The notes: generated by a model not told the origin, from the sequence alone. A stretch of DNA of 64,000 nucleotides from JALONH01 sp046329235 (GCA_046329235.1 JAXLVA010000001.1:434001-498000); one strand, 5' to 3'. Shown: positions 16,849 to 25,762, counted from the first letter of the stretch. Numbers and translations: made by a program.

Positions 16849-16887
16849 AAAAAAAGCTCTCTCGATAATATCAAGAGAGCTTTTTTT
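16849..16887. terminator. Bidirectional terminator between kdsA and the methyltransferase gene
   Basis: A 14-bp perfect stem (AAAAAAAGCTCTCT / AGAGAGCTTTTTTT) with an 11-nt loop, between convergent genes, works on both strands. Confidence 0.9.
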
Positions 16888-16904
16888 ATTTTATGAGGAA
16901 GCAA

Positions 16905-17693
16905 TTAATACTTCAATTTAAAACTTTCTTTTAATTGACCTTCTCTTAAATAGAGTAGTCCGTATTGCCATAAATCTATACTGACCGAAACGTCCGAGCG
17001 CGCCTCTAATTCTTTCCAAGCACGATTCATTTCTCTTGACCAGTAAATATCATCAACAATTAATAAACTTTCCGGATGCATTTTTGCTAAGATGGCTTCA
17101 GCATAGCGAATCGTAGGTTCATAGCGATGGTTAGCATCCATATAGGCAACATCAATACTTGGAATGGTTGCTAGCGTAGGTACTAATGTTTGATCAATAT
17201 TACCTTCAATTAACACGATATTGGTTAGTCCTAAATCTTTCCAAAGTGTTTGAGCATATTTGATAAGTGTAGGGTTAGCTTCAAAGGTATAGATAATAGA
17301 GTCTTTTCTAGTTTCAGCTAAGTAGGCTGTAGTGATACCAAAGCTAGTACCTAGTTCTACAATTACCTTGGGATGACGTTCATGTGCCAATCGACATAAT
17401 AATTGACGCCAAGGTAGATTCTTAATAGAACCACTTGCCAGATCTTTAATCTTTAATTTTACTTTATGACGTGTGGTACCTGCACCCGGATTACGATTGA
17501 AGATGGTATGATTATCTTCTAATAACTCATAATAAAAATGGTCTATATCGTCAAAGACGGGTGTACCATGATTTTGAATAATGCGATTGTAAATGCCGAA
17601 TACAAAAGGGGAGTGTAATCCGTGGTCATTCCCTGCCAGAGAGTAATGTTTTACGAATTCGTATGTACGATATAAAACGTCGGTTAAACTCAA
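16905..17693 (-). CDS. Class I SAM-dependent methyltransferase
   Basis: The 262-residue protein has a Rossmann methyltransferase core: motif I VIVELGTSFGITTAYLAE (about residues 109-126), acidic IYTFEANP (about 135) and AYMDANHRYEP (about 183-193). The arrangement resembles O-methyltransferases of the MTF24 type. The N-terminal 100 residues (GNDHGLHSPFVFGIY) are conserved in a Bacteroidota group with unknown substrate. Its start overlaps the apaG stop by 4 bp, so the two are translationally coupled. Confidence 0.82.
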   Translation of the reverse strand: MSLTDVLYRTYEFVKHYSLAGNDHGLHSPFVFGIYNRIIQNHGTPVFDDIDHFYYELLEDNHTIFNRNPGAGTTRHKVKLKIKDLASGSIKNLPWRQLLCRLAHERHPKVIVELGTSFGITTAYLAETRKDSIIYTFEANPTLIKYAQTLWKDLGLTNIVLIEGNIDQTLVPTLATIPSIDVAYMDANHRYEPTIRYAEAILAKMHPESLLIVDDIYWSREMNRAWKELEARSDVSVSIDLWQYGLLYLREGQLKESFKLKY

Positions 17694-18076
17694 TTTAATT
17701 TCTGTGGAGCGATTAATAAAAACTCCGGAATCTCTACATTAAAACGTTGTCCGGTCATTACTTGTTCCATTAAATAGGTACCACGCATTTTTCCCATCTC
17801 CGTTTTTAGATTAGATCCCGAAACATATTCATGAGTTTCTCCCGGTTCCAACACAGGTTTTTGACCTACAACACCTTCACCTTCTACTTCACGAATAATT
17901 CCGTTAGCATCAAAAATATACCAGTGGCGGCGTAGTAACTGCACAGTAGTATCGCTGTGATTCTCTATCCTAACGCGATAGGTAAACACAAAATGCTGCT
18001 GCATCGGACTGGAATATTCTTTTTGATATTCAGCGATGACACTAACACATACACCGTTCGTTATTTTCGTTGCCAT
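17690..18076 (-). CDS. apaG: ApaG domain protein
   Basis: The 128-residue product is a single fibronectin-III-like ApaG domain (FTYRVRIENHSDTTVQLLRRHW, VEGEGVVGQKPVLEPGE, GTYLMEQVMTG). ApaG is linked to Co2+ resistance and Mg2+ efflux in enterobacteria, but its biochemical role is not settled. Length matches the usual 125-130 residues. It is divergent from ung, with only 70 bp between the two start codons. Confidence 0.95.
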   Translation of the reverse strand: MATKITNGVCVSVIAEYQKEYSSPMQQHFVFTYRVRIENHSDTTVQLLRRHWYIFDANGIIREVEGEGVVGQKPVLEPGETHEYVSGSNLKTEMGKMRGTYLMEQVMTGQRFNVEIPEFLLIAPQKLN

Positions 18077-18146
18077 AGAGTAAAGATTGCCAATTTGCCA
18101 ACAAATACTCTTAAATTTAACGATTAGTTTGGTAAACTACAATCCT

Positions 18147-18815
18147 ATGGCAGTAGATGTACAAATAGAGGCTTCCTGGAAGGAAGTATTAAGTGAGGAA
18201 TTTGAGAAACCATATTTTCATACTTTGGTGGATTTTGTGAAAAAGGAGCGTCAATCTTATACTATCTATCCTCCCGGTCCGCAGATTTTTGCGGCTTTTA
18301 CAGCTTGTACGTGGGATGATGTGAAAGTAGTTATCATAGGTCAAGATCCCTACCATGGTCCCGGACAGGCTAATGGATTATGTTTTTCCGTGAGTGATGG
18401 GGTTAAATCTCCTCCGTCTTTACAGAATATATTTAAAGAAATTGAACGTGATTTAGGTAAGCCTATTCCCTCTTCGGGGAATTTAGAACGTTGGGCTCAA
18501 CAAGGGGTTTTATTACTAAATGCGACCTTAACAGTACGTGCTAATACTCCGGGCTCTCATCAACATCAGGGTTGGGAAGCATTTACGGATGCTGTTATTA
18601 AAAATCTTTCGGAGGCTAAAAGCAACGTAGTCTTTATACTTTGGGGTTCGTATGCACAACAAAAAGGAGCTGTCATTGATACGAAGAAACATTTAGTGTT
18701 AAGCTCTCCGCATCCATCACCGTTCTCTGCACATAGAGGGTTCTTAGGTAATGGTCACTTTAGTAAAACCAATGATTATTTAAAATCCATAGGTAAACCT
18801 GAAATTATATGGTAA
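18147..18815 (+). CDS. ung: Uracil-DNA glycosylase
   Basis: The product removes uracil from DNA, starting base excision repair. The water-activating loop GQDPYHGPGQANGLCFSV, the NATLTVR segment and the minor-groove loop HPSPFSAHRGF are all present. The Met at 18147 gives 222 residues, the usual family size; the Met at 18087 would add 20 residues not seen in Ung. A terminator follows at once. Confidence 0.97.
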   Translation: MAVDVQIEASWKEVLSEEFEKPYFHTLVDFVKKERQSYTIYPPGPQIFAAFTACTWDDVKVVIIGQDPYHGPGQANGLCFSVSDGVKSPPSLQNIFKEIERDLGKPIPSSGNLERWAQQGVLLLNATLTVRANTPGSHQHQGWEAFTDAVIKNLSEAKSNVVFILWGSYAQQKGAVIDTKKHLVLSSPHPSPFSAHRGFLGNGHFSKTNDYLKSIGKPEIIW

Positions 18816-18816
18816 T

Positions 18817-18848
18817 AAAAAAGCCTCTTAATTTTAAGAGGCTTTTTT
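18817..18848. terminator. Bidirectional terminator between ung and lepB
   Basis: Fourteen-bp perfect stem (AAAAAAGCCTCTTA / TAAGAGGCTTTTTT) with a 4-nt loop between convergent genes. Confidence 0.92.
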
Positions 18849-18849
18849 A

Positions 18850-20397
18850 TTAGTTAATGAATTTAAACATTCGTTTCCATCGTATTCTTTCAGGGAATGA
18901 AAGTTCAGAATCCAAGGAGAACCAAACCATCCAAGCTTTACCTACTACGTGGTCTTCCGGAACATAACCCCAGAATCTACTGTCGGCAGAGTGATGGCGA
19001 TTATCGCCCATCATGAAATAATAGTTTTTAGTAAAGGTGTATTCTTTTAATACTTCACCATCCAAAATGATTTGTTTGTTGGCTACAGTAGCATCATTGC
19101 TCGTGATTTCATAACGAAGGATTACATCGCTGTACAACATAACATTATCAGGTGTTAACTGTATAGTCATTCCTTTTTTAGGAATCCACATGGTTCCATA
19201 ATTATCTACGTCCCAGTATTGAGCCATATCCGCATATGGATATAATGGTCCGAAACTGTTTAAGATGTGTCCTTCCATGCTCGTACTCTTCACACGTTTT
19301 AACGTTGTGATATTAGCAGGAATAATACTGTCAAATACTTTGTCTTGTTTAAGTTTTTCTACTGTACCAGGTTCAAAATTGATAATATAGGCGGAAGAAT
19401 TTCCATCCATTCTTAACAATCTTAAATCTTCTTGAATGTATACATCATCCCAATGGATGTTGTATTTTTTGCGAGTAAAATTAGTAAGGTGTTTGTTAGT
19501 GTAGCAGATGTACTTCCATTGCATCGTAGGTAGATCTGTTACTTGTTTACCATTAATATATACTTCTCTTTGTACTATTTTAATGGAATCACCCGGAAGA
19601 CCTATGCAACGTTTGATATAGTTAGTTTTTAAATCCGTTGGGAAATTTTCGTTTGGATAATTAAAGACAACTACATCGTTGTGTTTGATGGAAGTATACC
19701 CCGGTAGTCTGAAATAAGGAAGTTGAATCGCATCAGAGTAGGATGGGAAGTCTGTCAACCATACTTTCTGATGGGTTAATGGAAGTTGAATAGGAGTGAT
19801 GGGTGCACGCGTACCGTAGCTTAATTTATTTACGAATAAGAAATCACCAATCAATAAAGATTTTTCCATTGATCCGGTAGGGATGGTGTATGGTTCTAGC
19901 CAAATCCAACGGATAAATGTAGCAATGACTACAGCGAAAGAAAGTGAATCTCCCCACTCTTGATAAGCGCTTTGATACTTGCGTTTTTGTCCTTTCTGAA
20001 CTTCAACTTCTAATAAAATAGTACCTGTGTATTTATCATGAAGTCCTCTTCTTTGTTTGTTTAAAAAGATAGAAACAATCACCACAGGGAATAAGTAATA
20101 CTTAATTAAGAAACGAGTGATCACCGTTTTTTTATCCGGATAAATATTTTGTTCCTCAAACTTTCGTAAGAAGATTCCCATGATATCTTGTCCGGGTGTA
20201 CTGCGCATCAGGTTATAGAAGATAACCTCATAGGCAAGACCAATTCCACCAAATAAAGCCCAGTTAAGAATCGTAGGTAGACTCGAAAATACCGGAACTA
20301 GATTGGTTAGAATAAGTAAGATGATGATATTAAAAAGCAAATCAATCGTATTGTATTGGATACGACGAATGATTGCAGGAGATACTAATGTAGCCAT
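18850..20397 (-). CDS. lepB: Signal peptidase I with N-terminal RDD-like membrane domain
   Basis: The 515-residue protein combines two parts. Residues 1-135 look like an RDD-type membrane domain: an RR near the start (11-12), two hydrophobic helices (about 18-37 and 45-63), PGQDIMGIFLR (68-78), a third hydrophobic stretch (about 99-112) and RRGLHDKYTGT (116-126). Residues 150-515 are signal peptidase I, with catalytic Ser in IPTGSMEKS (Ser-176), catalytic Lys in NYIKRCIGLPGD (Lys-262) and MMGDNRHHSADSRFWG near the C terminus. The enzyme cleaves signal peptides of exported proteins. It ends a par-dapB run (3-bp gap after dapB). The RDD assignment is by motif reading only. Confidence 0.93.
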   Translation of the reverse strand: MATLVSPAIIRRIQYNTIDLLFNIIILLILTNLVPVFSSLPTILNWALFGGIGLAYEVIFYNLMRSTPGQDIMGIFLRKFEEQNIYPDKKTVITRFLIKYYLFPVVIVSIFLNKQRRGLHDKYTGTILLEVEVQKGQKRKYQSAYQEWGDSLSFAVVIATFIRWIWLEPYTIPTGSMEKSLLIGDFLFVNKLSYGTRAPITPIQLPLTHQKVWLTDFPSYSDAIQLPYFRLPGYTSIKHNDVVVFNYPNENFPTDLKTNYIKRCIGLPGDSIKIVQREVYINGKQVTDLPTMQWKYICYTNKHLTNFTRKKYNIHWDDVYIQEDLRLLRMDGNSSAYIINFEPGTVEKLKQDKVFDSIIPANITTLKRVKSTSMEGHILNSFGPLYPYADMAQYWDVDNYGTMWIPKKGMTIQLTPDNVMLYSDVILRYEITSNDATVANKQIILDGEVLKEYTFTKNYYFMMGDNRHHSADSRFWGYVPEDHVVGKAWMVWFSLDSELSFPERIRWKRMFKFIN

Positions 20398-20400
20398 GTA

Positions 20401-21120
20401 TTAGCTGATTTTTAACATGTCATTCATACCGAAAACTCCGGTACGACCATTTAACCATTCTGCTGCCATCACTGCACCAGTAGCAAATCCTTCGCGACTA
20501 TGAGCAGTGTGTTTGATTTCAATGGTATCGATTGGGGAATTGTAAAGTACGGTATGTGTACCCGGTACTTGATCAATTCTCTTAGAGATGATAGCTAATT
20601 CATTTTCATCTTCTGATGGATTGTTTACCCATTTAGTTTTAGATGGGTATTGACTCATCAATCCTTCAGCTAACGTAATAGCTGTACCACTAGGCGCATC
20701 TAGTTTTTCTGTGTGGTGAATCTCTTCCATTTCAACTTCGTAATCATTGAATTTCTTCATGATACCTGCTAAAATTTTATTTAGTTGGAAGAAAATGTTG
20801 ACACCAATACTATAGTTAGATGCATAGAAAAATGCACCGTGTCCTTGACGACAATATTCATCAATGATAGGTTTCTTTTTTAACCATCCTGTTGTTCCAC
20901 AAACGACAGCTACTCCATTGTCAATACAATGAGAGATGTTGTTGAAAGCACTTTCAGGTTGAGAAAATTCAATAGCTACATCTGTATTGGAGTTATTGAT
21001 TAATTTTAAATCGTCTTTCGAGTTGACATCGATTTTATAGGATATGGAGTGACCTCTTTCTATCGCAATTCTTTCAATGGTTTTACCCATTTTGCCATAA
21101 CCGATTAATGCAATTCTCAT
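20401..21120 (-). CDS. dapB: 4-hydroxy-tetrahydrodipicolinate reductase
   Basis: DapB makes tetrahydrodipicolinate for lysine and diaminopimelate synthesis. Visible are the dinucleotide-binding loop IGYGKMGKTIE (residues 4-14), VVCGTTGW and the catalytic segment EIHHTEKLDAPSGTA (about 133-147). Length (239) is normal. It lies between the DUF5683 gene and lepB in a par-linked minus-strand cluster common in Bacteroidota. Confidence 0.97.
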   Translation of the reverse strand: MRIALIGYGKMGKTIERIAIERGHSISYKIDVNSKDDLKLINNSNTDVAIEFSQPESAFNNISHCIDNGVAVVCGTTGWLKKKPIIDEYCRQGHGAFFYASNYSIGVNIFFQLNKILAGIMKKFNDYEVEMEEIHHTEKLDAPSGTAITLAEGLMSQYPSKTKWVNNPSEDENELAIISKRIDQVPGTHTVLYNSPIDTIEIKHTAHSREGFATGAVMAAEWLNGRTGVFGMNDMLKIS

Positions 21121-21154
21121 GATTGGTATTTGTTGTATTAGGTATTAAAATCTA

Positions 21155-21736
21155 CTATTTAAGGCGTAACGATACCGTTAAACCACTTGCAAGATGTGAA
21201 TAATTCGTCGTATAAAAAAACGGCTTTACTTTCATAGATAAGCTTTCATTTACGTCAAATGTCTTTAAATGAGCGTCTACGTAGGCATCAACGATATTCA
21301 GGGAGTATAAACCCACGGCAAAAAGCACATTCATCTGAAAATAACGACGATAGTCGTCGCGTATTACTTTAATCTGGTCCGGGGTATATCTATCAAATTC
21401 CGGATCACCGGTTAAATTACCACTACTGCGGATGTCATACGCGTTTCGGTAATCATTCCAGCCTTGCTTATTCGTGTAAATGAGGTAGCCTAAAACTGCT
21501 CCTCCTCCATAGATAATAGGAAGTTTCCAGTAGCTTTTGTTGTGTATTTGTCCTAAGCCGGGAACCACCGCCGACATCAAAGCCGCTCTATTGGCGTCTT
21601 TATTTGCCAGTTTGCGCTCTTCTTTTTCTTTAGGGTTAATAGGGGCTGAAACAGAATCATCCGGTGCCGTTTGTGCAGCTACCGGATGAATGATGAGATT
21701 ACTAAAAATGAATATGATGAATACTAGAAATCGCAC
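21155..21736 (-). CDS. DUF5683 domain protein
   Basis: This 193-residue exported protein has a signal peptide (ending HPVAAQ, about residue 21) and the DUF5683 core NRAALMSAVVPGLGQIHNKSYWKLPIIYGG, recognisable by VPGLGQIHNKSYWKLP, followed by two hydrophobic helices. It always tends to sit between parB and dapB in Bacteroidota, so it probably acts in the envelope, but its function is unknown. A 10-bp gap separates it from parB. Confidence 0.88.
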   Translation of the reverse strand: MRFLVFIIFIFSNLIIHPVAAQTAPDDSVSAPINPKEKEERKLANKDANRAALMSAVVPGLGQIHNKSYWKLPIIYGGGAVLGYLIYTNKQGWNDYRNAYDIRSSGNLTGDPEFDRYTPDQIKVIRDDYRRYFQMNVLFAVGLYSLNIVDAYVDAHLKTFDVNESLSMKVKPFFYTTNYSHLASGLTVSLRLK

Positions 21737-21745
21737 TGTTTTATA

Positions 21746-22666
21746 TTAAAGATTTAGAATCTCTAATATACGATTTAAATCCTCAGCAGACACAAACGGA
21801 ATCTTTATTTCTCCTTTAAATTGTTTGTCGCTCTTCACGTTAACCTTAGTACCGAAGTGGGAGGTAAGTTTGTTTTGTAAACTAACGATTTCGGCATTAG
21901 CCCCGGAAGTAGTCGGTTTTGCCGGTGCTTCTTTCTCCGTAGTCCCCTGCTGCATTTGACGTACCAATTCTTCTACCGCACGAACGGACATTTCCTTCGC
22001 TTGGATTTCTTTTAGTACATAAAGCTGTTTTTCAGGTGCATCTAGAGTTATGATGGCACGTGCGTGACCCATCGAGATAGTATTATCTCTCAATGCCACT
22101 TGCACATCCGGTGGTAATTTTAACAAACGAACGTAGTTAGTTACGGTAGATCTGTTTTTACCTACACGGTCACCTAGTTCTTCCTGTTTTAGATTACACT
22201 CGGAAATCATACGTTGGTAACTGATGGCAATCTCAATCGGGTTCAAGTTTTCACGTTGAATGTTCTCGATTAAAGCCATTTCCAACATTTGTTGGTCATT
22301 CGCGGTACGAATGTAAGCCGGTATATTTTTTAATCCTGCTAATTTAGAAGCACGTAAACGACGCTCCCCTGAAATTAACTGATATTTACCTTCCGATAAT
22401 TTACGAACTGTAATCGGTTGGATGATACCTTGGATTTTGATGGATTCAGATAGTTCTTTCAACGCTTCTTCATCAAAGTGATTTCTCGGCTGGTAATTGT
22501 TTACTTCTACCGAATCTACCGGGATTTCATTGATGCTACTTTCTGCGCGTGGTGCGGATAAAGGTTTGGCTGCGGCTGACACATCCGATTCCTTGATTAA
22601 CGCTCCTAAGCCTCTTCCTAAGGCATTTCTTTTTTTAGAATCACTCATTACTTCCGTTCTGTTCAT
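21746..22666 (-). CDS. parB: Chromosome-partitioning protein ParB
   Basis: The 306-residue protein has the ParB N-terminal CTPase/nuclease-like fold (VNNYQPRNHFDEEALKEL, SGERRLRASKLAG, ENIQRENLNPIE) and a helix-turn-helix (RVGKNRSTVTNYVRLLKLP, MGHARAIITL), then a C-terminal dimer region. It binds parS sites and loads SMC. The start at 22666 is set by a perfect Shine-Dalgarno sequence just upstream, which is rare in this window. It follows parA by 16 bp. Confidence 0.97.
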   Translation of the reverse strand: MNRTEVMSDSKKRNALGRGLGALIKESDVSAAAKPLSAPRAESSINEIPVDSVEVNNYQPRNHFDEEALKELSESIKIQGIIQPITVRKLSEGKYQLISGERRLRASKLAGLKNIPAYIRTANDQQMLEMALIENIQRENLNPIEIAISYQRMISECNLKQEELGDRVGKNRSTVTNYVRLLKLPPDVQVALRDNTISMGHARAIITLDAPEKQLYVLKEIQAKEMSVRAVEELVRQMQQGTTEKEAPAKPTTSGANAEIVSLQNKLTSHFGTKVNVKSDKQFKGEIKIPFVSAEDLNRILEILNL

Positions 22667-22670
22667 GATA

Positions 22671-22678
22671 CACCTCCT
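22671..22678 (-). promoter_or_regulatory. Strong Shine-Dalgarno site of parB
   Basis: On the minus strand AGGAGGTG lies 4 bases before the parB ATG. Other genes here lack such a site, as is normal for Bacteroidota. Confidence 0.75.
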
Positions 22679-22682
22679 GAAA

Positions 22683-23462
22683 TTATTTGTTCACGGGGGT
22701 ACCGTTTCTCTCTAATACTTCTTGTGCTAAATTCATGTAGCTCACAGCACCTTTGCTGATAGCGTCATGTGCAATTACCGGTTTTCCAAAACTTGGAGAC
22801 TCACTCAAACGAATATTTCTAGGTATAATCGTTTCGAAAGCTAAATCTTGGAAGTGCGTACGAACTTCTTCCACTACTTGGTTGGATAAACGCATACGTG
22901 AATCGTACATCGTTAGAAGTACACCTTCAATATGTAATTCAGGATTCAAGTTGGATTGAATCAACTGAATAGTGTGTAATAATTTACCGATACCCTCCAA
23001 TGCGAAGTACTCACATTGTACAGGAATTAATACAGAGTCAGCAGCGGTTAACGCGTTGACGGTGATTAAACCTAGGGATGGGGAACAATCGATGATAATA
23101 TATTCGTATTGGTCTTTAATTTTAAGTAACGCTTCTTTCATGCGGTACTCACGACCTTCTAAATTAATCAATTCGACTTCGGCACCGGCTAAGTCGATGT
23201 GTGCCGGAAGCATATCTAAATAATTAAACTCGGTAGGTATAATCAGATCAGCCGGATTGCTACCATCTACCATACTTTCATAAATCCCTCTTTCCACATC
23301 TTTAGGATTGATGTTTAATCCGGAAGAGGAGTTTGCCTGTGGATCCGCATCCACTAAAAGTGTTTTGTGCTCTAGGGCAGCCAATGATGCAGCTAAGTTG
23401 ATAGCTGTTGTTGTCTTACCTACGCCTCCTTTTTGATTGGCAATCGCAATGATTTTTCCCAT
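22683..23462 (-). CDS. parA: Chromosome-partitioning ATPase ParA (Soj)
   Basis: The 259-residue product is a deviant-Walker ATPase: KGGVGKTTTAINLAASLA (residues 11-28), DADPQANSSSGL (39-50) and DCSPSLGLITVNAL. ParA dimers bind DNA nonspecifically and move ParB-parS complexes. It is the first gene of parA-parB-DUF5683-dapB-lepB. The leader has a TAnnTTTG box and an inverted repeat (separate entries). Confidence 0.97.
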   Translation of the reverse strand: MGKIIAIANQKGGVGKTTTAINLAASLAALEHKTLLVDADPQANSSSGLNINPKDVERGIYESMVDGSNPADLIIPTEFNYLDMLPAHIDLAGAEVELINLEGREYRMKEALLKIKDQYEYIIIDCSPSLGLITVNALTAADSVLIPVQCEYFALEGIGKLLHTIQLIQSNLNPELHIEGVLLTMYDSRMRLSNQVVEEVRTHFQDLAFETIIPRNIRLSESPSFGKPVIAHDAISKGAVSYMNLAQEVLERNGTPVNK

Positions 23463-23485
23463 ACGTATATCGAGTTAGAGTAACA

Positions 23486-23511
23486 TCCTAAAATGGATTT
23501 TCCTTTTAGGA
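23486..23511. promoter_or_regulatory. Inverted repeat in parA leader
   Basis: Perfect 8-bp arms TCCTAAAA / TTTTAGGA separated by 10 bases, lying between the parA -7 box and start codon. It could be an operator for autoregulation or an mRNA hairpin. Confidence 0.5.
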
Positions 23512-23517
23512 CATATA

Positions 23518-23525
23518 CAAATATA
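23518..23525 (-). promoter_or_regulatory. -7 promoter box of parA
   Basis: TATATTTG on the minus strand, an exact TAnnTTTG match, about 55 bases before the parA ATG. Confidence 0.55.
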
Positions 23526-23575
23526 ACGTTGATTTTTACCTAAGAAGGGTGTAAGGGGTTTAAGTTCCCCCAATA

Positions 23576-23598
23576 TTATCCCAAAAGTATGTGGATAA
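23576..23598. promoter_or_regulatory. Candidate pair of inverted DnaA boxes
   Basis: TGTGGATAA at 23590-23598 is the exact reverse complement of the DnaA box TTATCCACA. A near match, TTATCCCAA, faces it at 23576-23584. Both lie in the parA-yidC spacer. Confidence 0.4.
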
Positions 23599-23618
23599 CA
23601 TGTTAAGTGCTTGAAAAA

Positions 23619-23646
23619 CAAAAGGGCAGTTATTACTGCCCTTTTG
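23619..23646 (-). terminator. Terminator of yidC
   Basis: Twelve-bp perfect stem (CAAAAGGGCAGT / ACTGCCCTTTTG) with a 4-nt loop, just past the yidC stop. Confidence 0.88.
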
Positions 23647-23651
23647 ATATG

Positions 23652-25538
23652 TTATTTTTTCTTTTGACTCTTATTTAATTGACGCTGTGCTTCTTGAGCT
23701 TTCATTGCATCTTCCATGCGAGCCATGAATCTATTTTTCTTAGGGGCTGCAGCTCCCGGAGTATTATTCTTTGTTTTATTCTCCATCAACTGCGCTCTTA
23801 GTGCATCTTCATCTACAAAACGACGGATGATAAACTGCTGACCAATAGTCACGATGTTGGATACTAAGTAGTAGAAACTTAAACCTGCAGGGAAAGAGTT
23901 TAATACAAATAAGAAAACGACCGGCATGATGTAAGAGACATACTTCATTGGACCTTGAACCGTGCTCATTTGGTTATTGAAGTAAGTATATACTAAAGTA
24001 GATACGGTCATCAATAAGGTAAATAAACTCACATGTGAACCATAGAATGGAACTGTGAATGATAGTTTAATAAACTCATCATAAGTAGACAAGTCCGGAG
24101 CCCACCATAAAGATTCCTGACGAAGTTCAATCGAGTTCGGGAAGAAGTTGAACATCGCTAATAGGATAGGCATCTGCATCAACATAGGTAAACAACCGCT
24201 TAATGGATTAATACCCACTTGTTGATATAGTTGCATATTTTCCATTTGAACCGCTTGTTGGTCTTCACCATGTTTTGCCTTAATCTCATCCAGTTCAGGC
24301 TTCAATGCTTTCATCTTTGCCATAGATACATATGACTTGAATGAAAGTGGGAATAATAAAGCTTTGATTAAAACTACAAGTATAAAGATGATTAATCCGT
24401 AGTTGTTCGTAATTGAGTTTTCTAAGAAGTGGAATACCGGAATTACAATGAAACGGTTAATCCAACTCACGATAGGCCAACCTAAATAAACGTTTTTCTC
24501 ATAATTAGGAGCAATGGTTTCTCCAACTTGCTTACAAATATCAAATTGGTTAGGACCGAAGTAGAAACTGTAAGTACCGTTACCTTTGATTAAATCTTCC
24601 ACCGGTAGTTTAGCTTGTGCTTCTAACGTTTTAATCACTTCATGTGTAGAGTCTACACGATAAGCATTATGAGAAGATTCTGTTTGTCCGTATAGAGGGA
24701 AGGAACGAACATTCACGGATGAAATTTGAGCATTGTTACGTGCAATAAATCCCGTGTTGAAGAATTTTTGTTTTAAACTGAACCAGTTTACGTTATTAAT
24801 ATTGTCTTTTTCTTCTTCTTTAGATGCTTCTGATAAATAATCAAAACCATCTTCTTTAGACATATAGTTGACGGTTGCTTTGATACGTGCTTGTTCCGCA
24901 TCGTATTCAATACGACGAACTTTTTCTTTCAAGTTAAACGTAGCAGGTAAGTTAGGTAACTCACCACCGAAGCCTTCTAGCTTCACATCATAGTTTACTA
25001 CAAATCCACCGGCATTAGCTAAGGTATAGGTTTGAATGATTTTTCTACCAGCACCTGCTTCCGTAACGAAAGTAGCTACTTGATCATCACCTACTGCTTT
25101 TACATCTACACTGTAGTACAAGCTATATAAGTCTACTTCTTTCTTAGAAGTGCTTAGTAAGAAGGATGCTTCTGATGTAGCAGGATCTACAATGTAAAGT
25201 TCTTTCTTATCCCAAGTTTGATAATTCTTTAATTTGACAGAAGCGATTTTACCTCCTAAAGTAGAAAGGTTAACTACTACGTCTTTATTTTCTAATACTA
25301 CATCTTTTGCAGTACCTACCATTGCTTGAGCAAAATCACCGTATTCACGATTCAATTGAGCTGCTACAGCAGAATCTGTACTTACAGTAGCGGTAGTGGA
25401 AGGAGTTGTGGTTGTCGAAGCAACCGTTTCTTGGTTAGGCACTACCGGATTGCTTGGCTCAACAGTAGACATATAAGCAAAATACGCTACCATTAACGCA
25501 ACAATCAGAGAGTAACCGATCACTTGATTTCTATCCAT
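23652..25538 (-). CDS. yidC: Membrane protein insertase YidC
   Basis: YidC inserts and folds inner-membrane proteins with or without SecYEG. The 628-residue protein has an N-terminal anchor (VIGYSLIVALMVAYFAYM, residues 5-22), a Thr/Ser-rich linker, a large periplasmic beta domain (about 60-345) and the conserved C-terminal membrane core (KALLFPLSFKSYVSMAKMKALKPELDEI, recognisable from SYVSMAKMKALKPELDEI; GCLPMLMQMPILLAMFNFF). The tail is lysine-rich. It is single, with its own promoter box and terminator, next to pyrG. Confidence 0.98.
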   Translation of the reverse strand: MDRNQVIGYSLIVALMVAYFAYMSTVEPSNPVVPNQETVASTTTTPSTTATVSTDSAVAAQLNREYGDFAQAMVGTAKDVVLENKDVVVNLSTLGGKIASVKLKNYQTWDKKELYIVDPATSEASFLLSTSKKEVDLYSLYYSVDVKAVGDDQVATFVTEAGAGRKIIQTYTLANAGGFVVNYDVKLEGFGGELPNLPATFNLKEKVRRIEYDAEQARIKATVNYMSKEDGFDYLSEASKEEEKDNINNVNWFSLKQKFFNTGFIARNNAQISSVNVRSFPLYGQTESSHNAYRVDSTHEVIKTLEAQAKLPVEDLIKGNGTYSFYFGPNQFDICKQVGETIAPNYEKNVYLGWPIVSWINRFIVIPVFHFLENSITNNYGLIIFILVVLIKALLFPLSFKSYVSMAKMKALKPELDEIKAKHGEDQQAVQMENMQLYQQVGINPLSGCLPMLMQMPILLAMFNFFPNSIELRQESLWWAPDLSTYDEFIKLSFTVPFYGSHVSLFTLLMTVSTLVYTYFNNQMSTVQGPMKYVSYIMPVVFLFVLNSFPAGLSFYYLVSNIVTIGQQFIIRRFVDEDALRAQLMENKTKNNTPGAAAPKKNRFMARMEDAMKAQEAQRQLNKSQKKK

Positions 25539-25568
25539 TGTAGGAATGCATTAATTTTTTTTGACGTG

Positions 25569-25576
25569 CAAAGATA
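25569..25576 (-). promoter_or_regulatory. -7 promoter box of yidC
   Basis: TATCTTTG on the minus strand matches TAnnTTTG, about 30 bases before the ATG. Confidence 0.55.
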
Positions 25577-25715
25577 CAGTTTTCTGTTACAAAAGCATGA
25601 TTCCATTGGTTTTAGTCCATTTAAAAAATGCTTTGTTTTGCACCAAAAGCATCCGTGGTTGTGTCATCGACCAACCACTCACATCTTTTAACTAATTGAT
25701 TTTTTGGGGTATAAA

Positions 25716-25741
25716 AAAAGCCTCTCGTGGGAGAGGCTTTT
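25716..25741 (-). terminator. Terminator of pyrG
   Basis: Eleven-bp stem (AAAAGCCTCTC / GAGAGGCTTTT) with a GTGG loop, 22 bases past the pyrG stop; the minus strand ends in a T run. Confidence 0.9.
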
Positions 25742-25762
25742 AATGAAAATCACAGAATCGAA

